A DNA stretch of 5,657 nt, from assembly GCA_002293065.1 (NCBI GenBank), contig DBCN01000085.1, positions 1 through 5,657 of the forward strand, in the 5' to 3' direction. The position numbers and the translations under genes were made by a program. Below, piece after piece: positions 5,622-5,657 of this stretch (within the stretch, counting starts at the first letter, position 1; every line of letters begins with the position of its first letter). This DNA comes from Opitutia bacterium UBA957. Lineage in GTDB: Bacteria > Verrucomicrobiota > Verrucomicrobiia > Opitutales > UBA953. The notes below the pieces were generated by a model. The model had not been told where the DNA came from, ran no database searches, and worked only from the letters and a program-made list of their open reading frames with translations.

Positions 5622-5657
5622 CCCAATCCCCTATCCCCAATCCCCTATCCCCTATCC
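5621..5657. repeat. CCCCWAT heptamer tandem repeat, running off the right edge
   Basis: Five complete heptamers are present: CCCCAAT (5621-5627), CCCCTAT (5628-5634), CCCCAAT (5635-5641), CCCCTAT (5642-5648) and CCCCTAT (5649-5655), followed by CC at the edge. Only the fifth base (A or T) varies, so the array also reads as a 14-bp unit near its start. The minus strand reads as GGGG runs separated by three-base ATA or ATT spacers. It is non-coding as far as can be seen. Similar degenerate heptamer arrays (the STRR class) are known from cyanobacteria and other bacteria; kinship with those is not implied. Confidence 0.9.

Noticed and set aside
5621..5657. The right-edge repeat as a CRISPR array
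   Set aside because: The units are 7 bp, directly adjacent, with no unique spacers.

Overview
The window is GC-rich, densely coding bacterial DNA. The evidence favours a member of the Planctomycetota-Verrucomicrobiota-Chlamydiota group, more likely Verrucomicrobiota: secreted sialidase-like and SGNH-esterase genes, an enterochelin-esterase-like hydrolase, a DUF3050 protein, start codons without good Shine-Dalgarno sequences, and a heptamer repeat in the intergenic tail. This placement rests on gene content and style, not on a phylogenetic marker, so it is tentative.

Layout. (1) 1-981 (+): the 3' part of an enterochelin-esterase-like alpha/beta hydrolase, open at the left edge. (2) 988-1761 (-): a DUF3050 protein of the heme-oxygenase-like fold, convergent with the first gene and only 6 bp away. 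(3) 1824-2690 (-): a secreted SASA/SGNH carbohydrate esterase that lies upstream of the DUF3050 gene in the same direction and may form an operon with it. (4) 2691-2802: a 112-bp divergent intergenic region with an 18-bp imperfect palindrome abutting the esterase start codon. (5) 2803-4053 (+): a secreted BNR/Asp-box sialidase-like protein. (6) 4168-5520 (+): a multi-pass membrane protein fused to a C-terminal SRPBCC (START-like) domain. (7) 5521-5657: a non-coding tail with a 12-position stem-loop running straight into a CCCCWAT heptamer tandem repeat that continues past the right edge.

How the genes may work together. The divergent pair (SGNH esterase and Asp-box protein) both carry signal peptides, and could deacylate and cleave the same extracellular or periplasmic glycan, as is common in glycan-degrading PVC and Bacteroidota bacteria. 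The alpha/beta hydrolase may be a third exported esterase, but its N-terminus is outside the window. The DUF3050 protein and the membrane-SRPBCC protein have no obvious role in that pathway and may simply be neighbours. No transporter, regulator, RNA gene, insertion sequence or CRISPR array is visible. The most interesting items are the metal-ligand pattern in the DUF3050 protein, the unusual active-site region of the sialidase-like protein, and the hairpin plus G-quadruplex-capable repeat at the right end.
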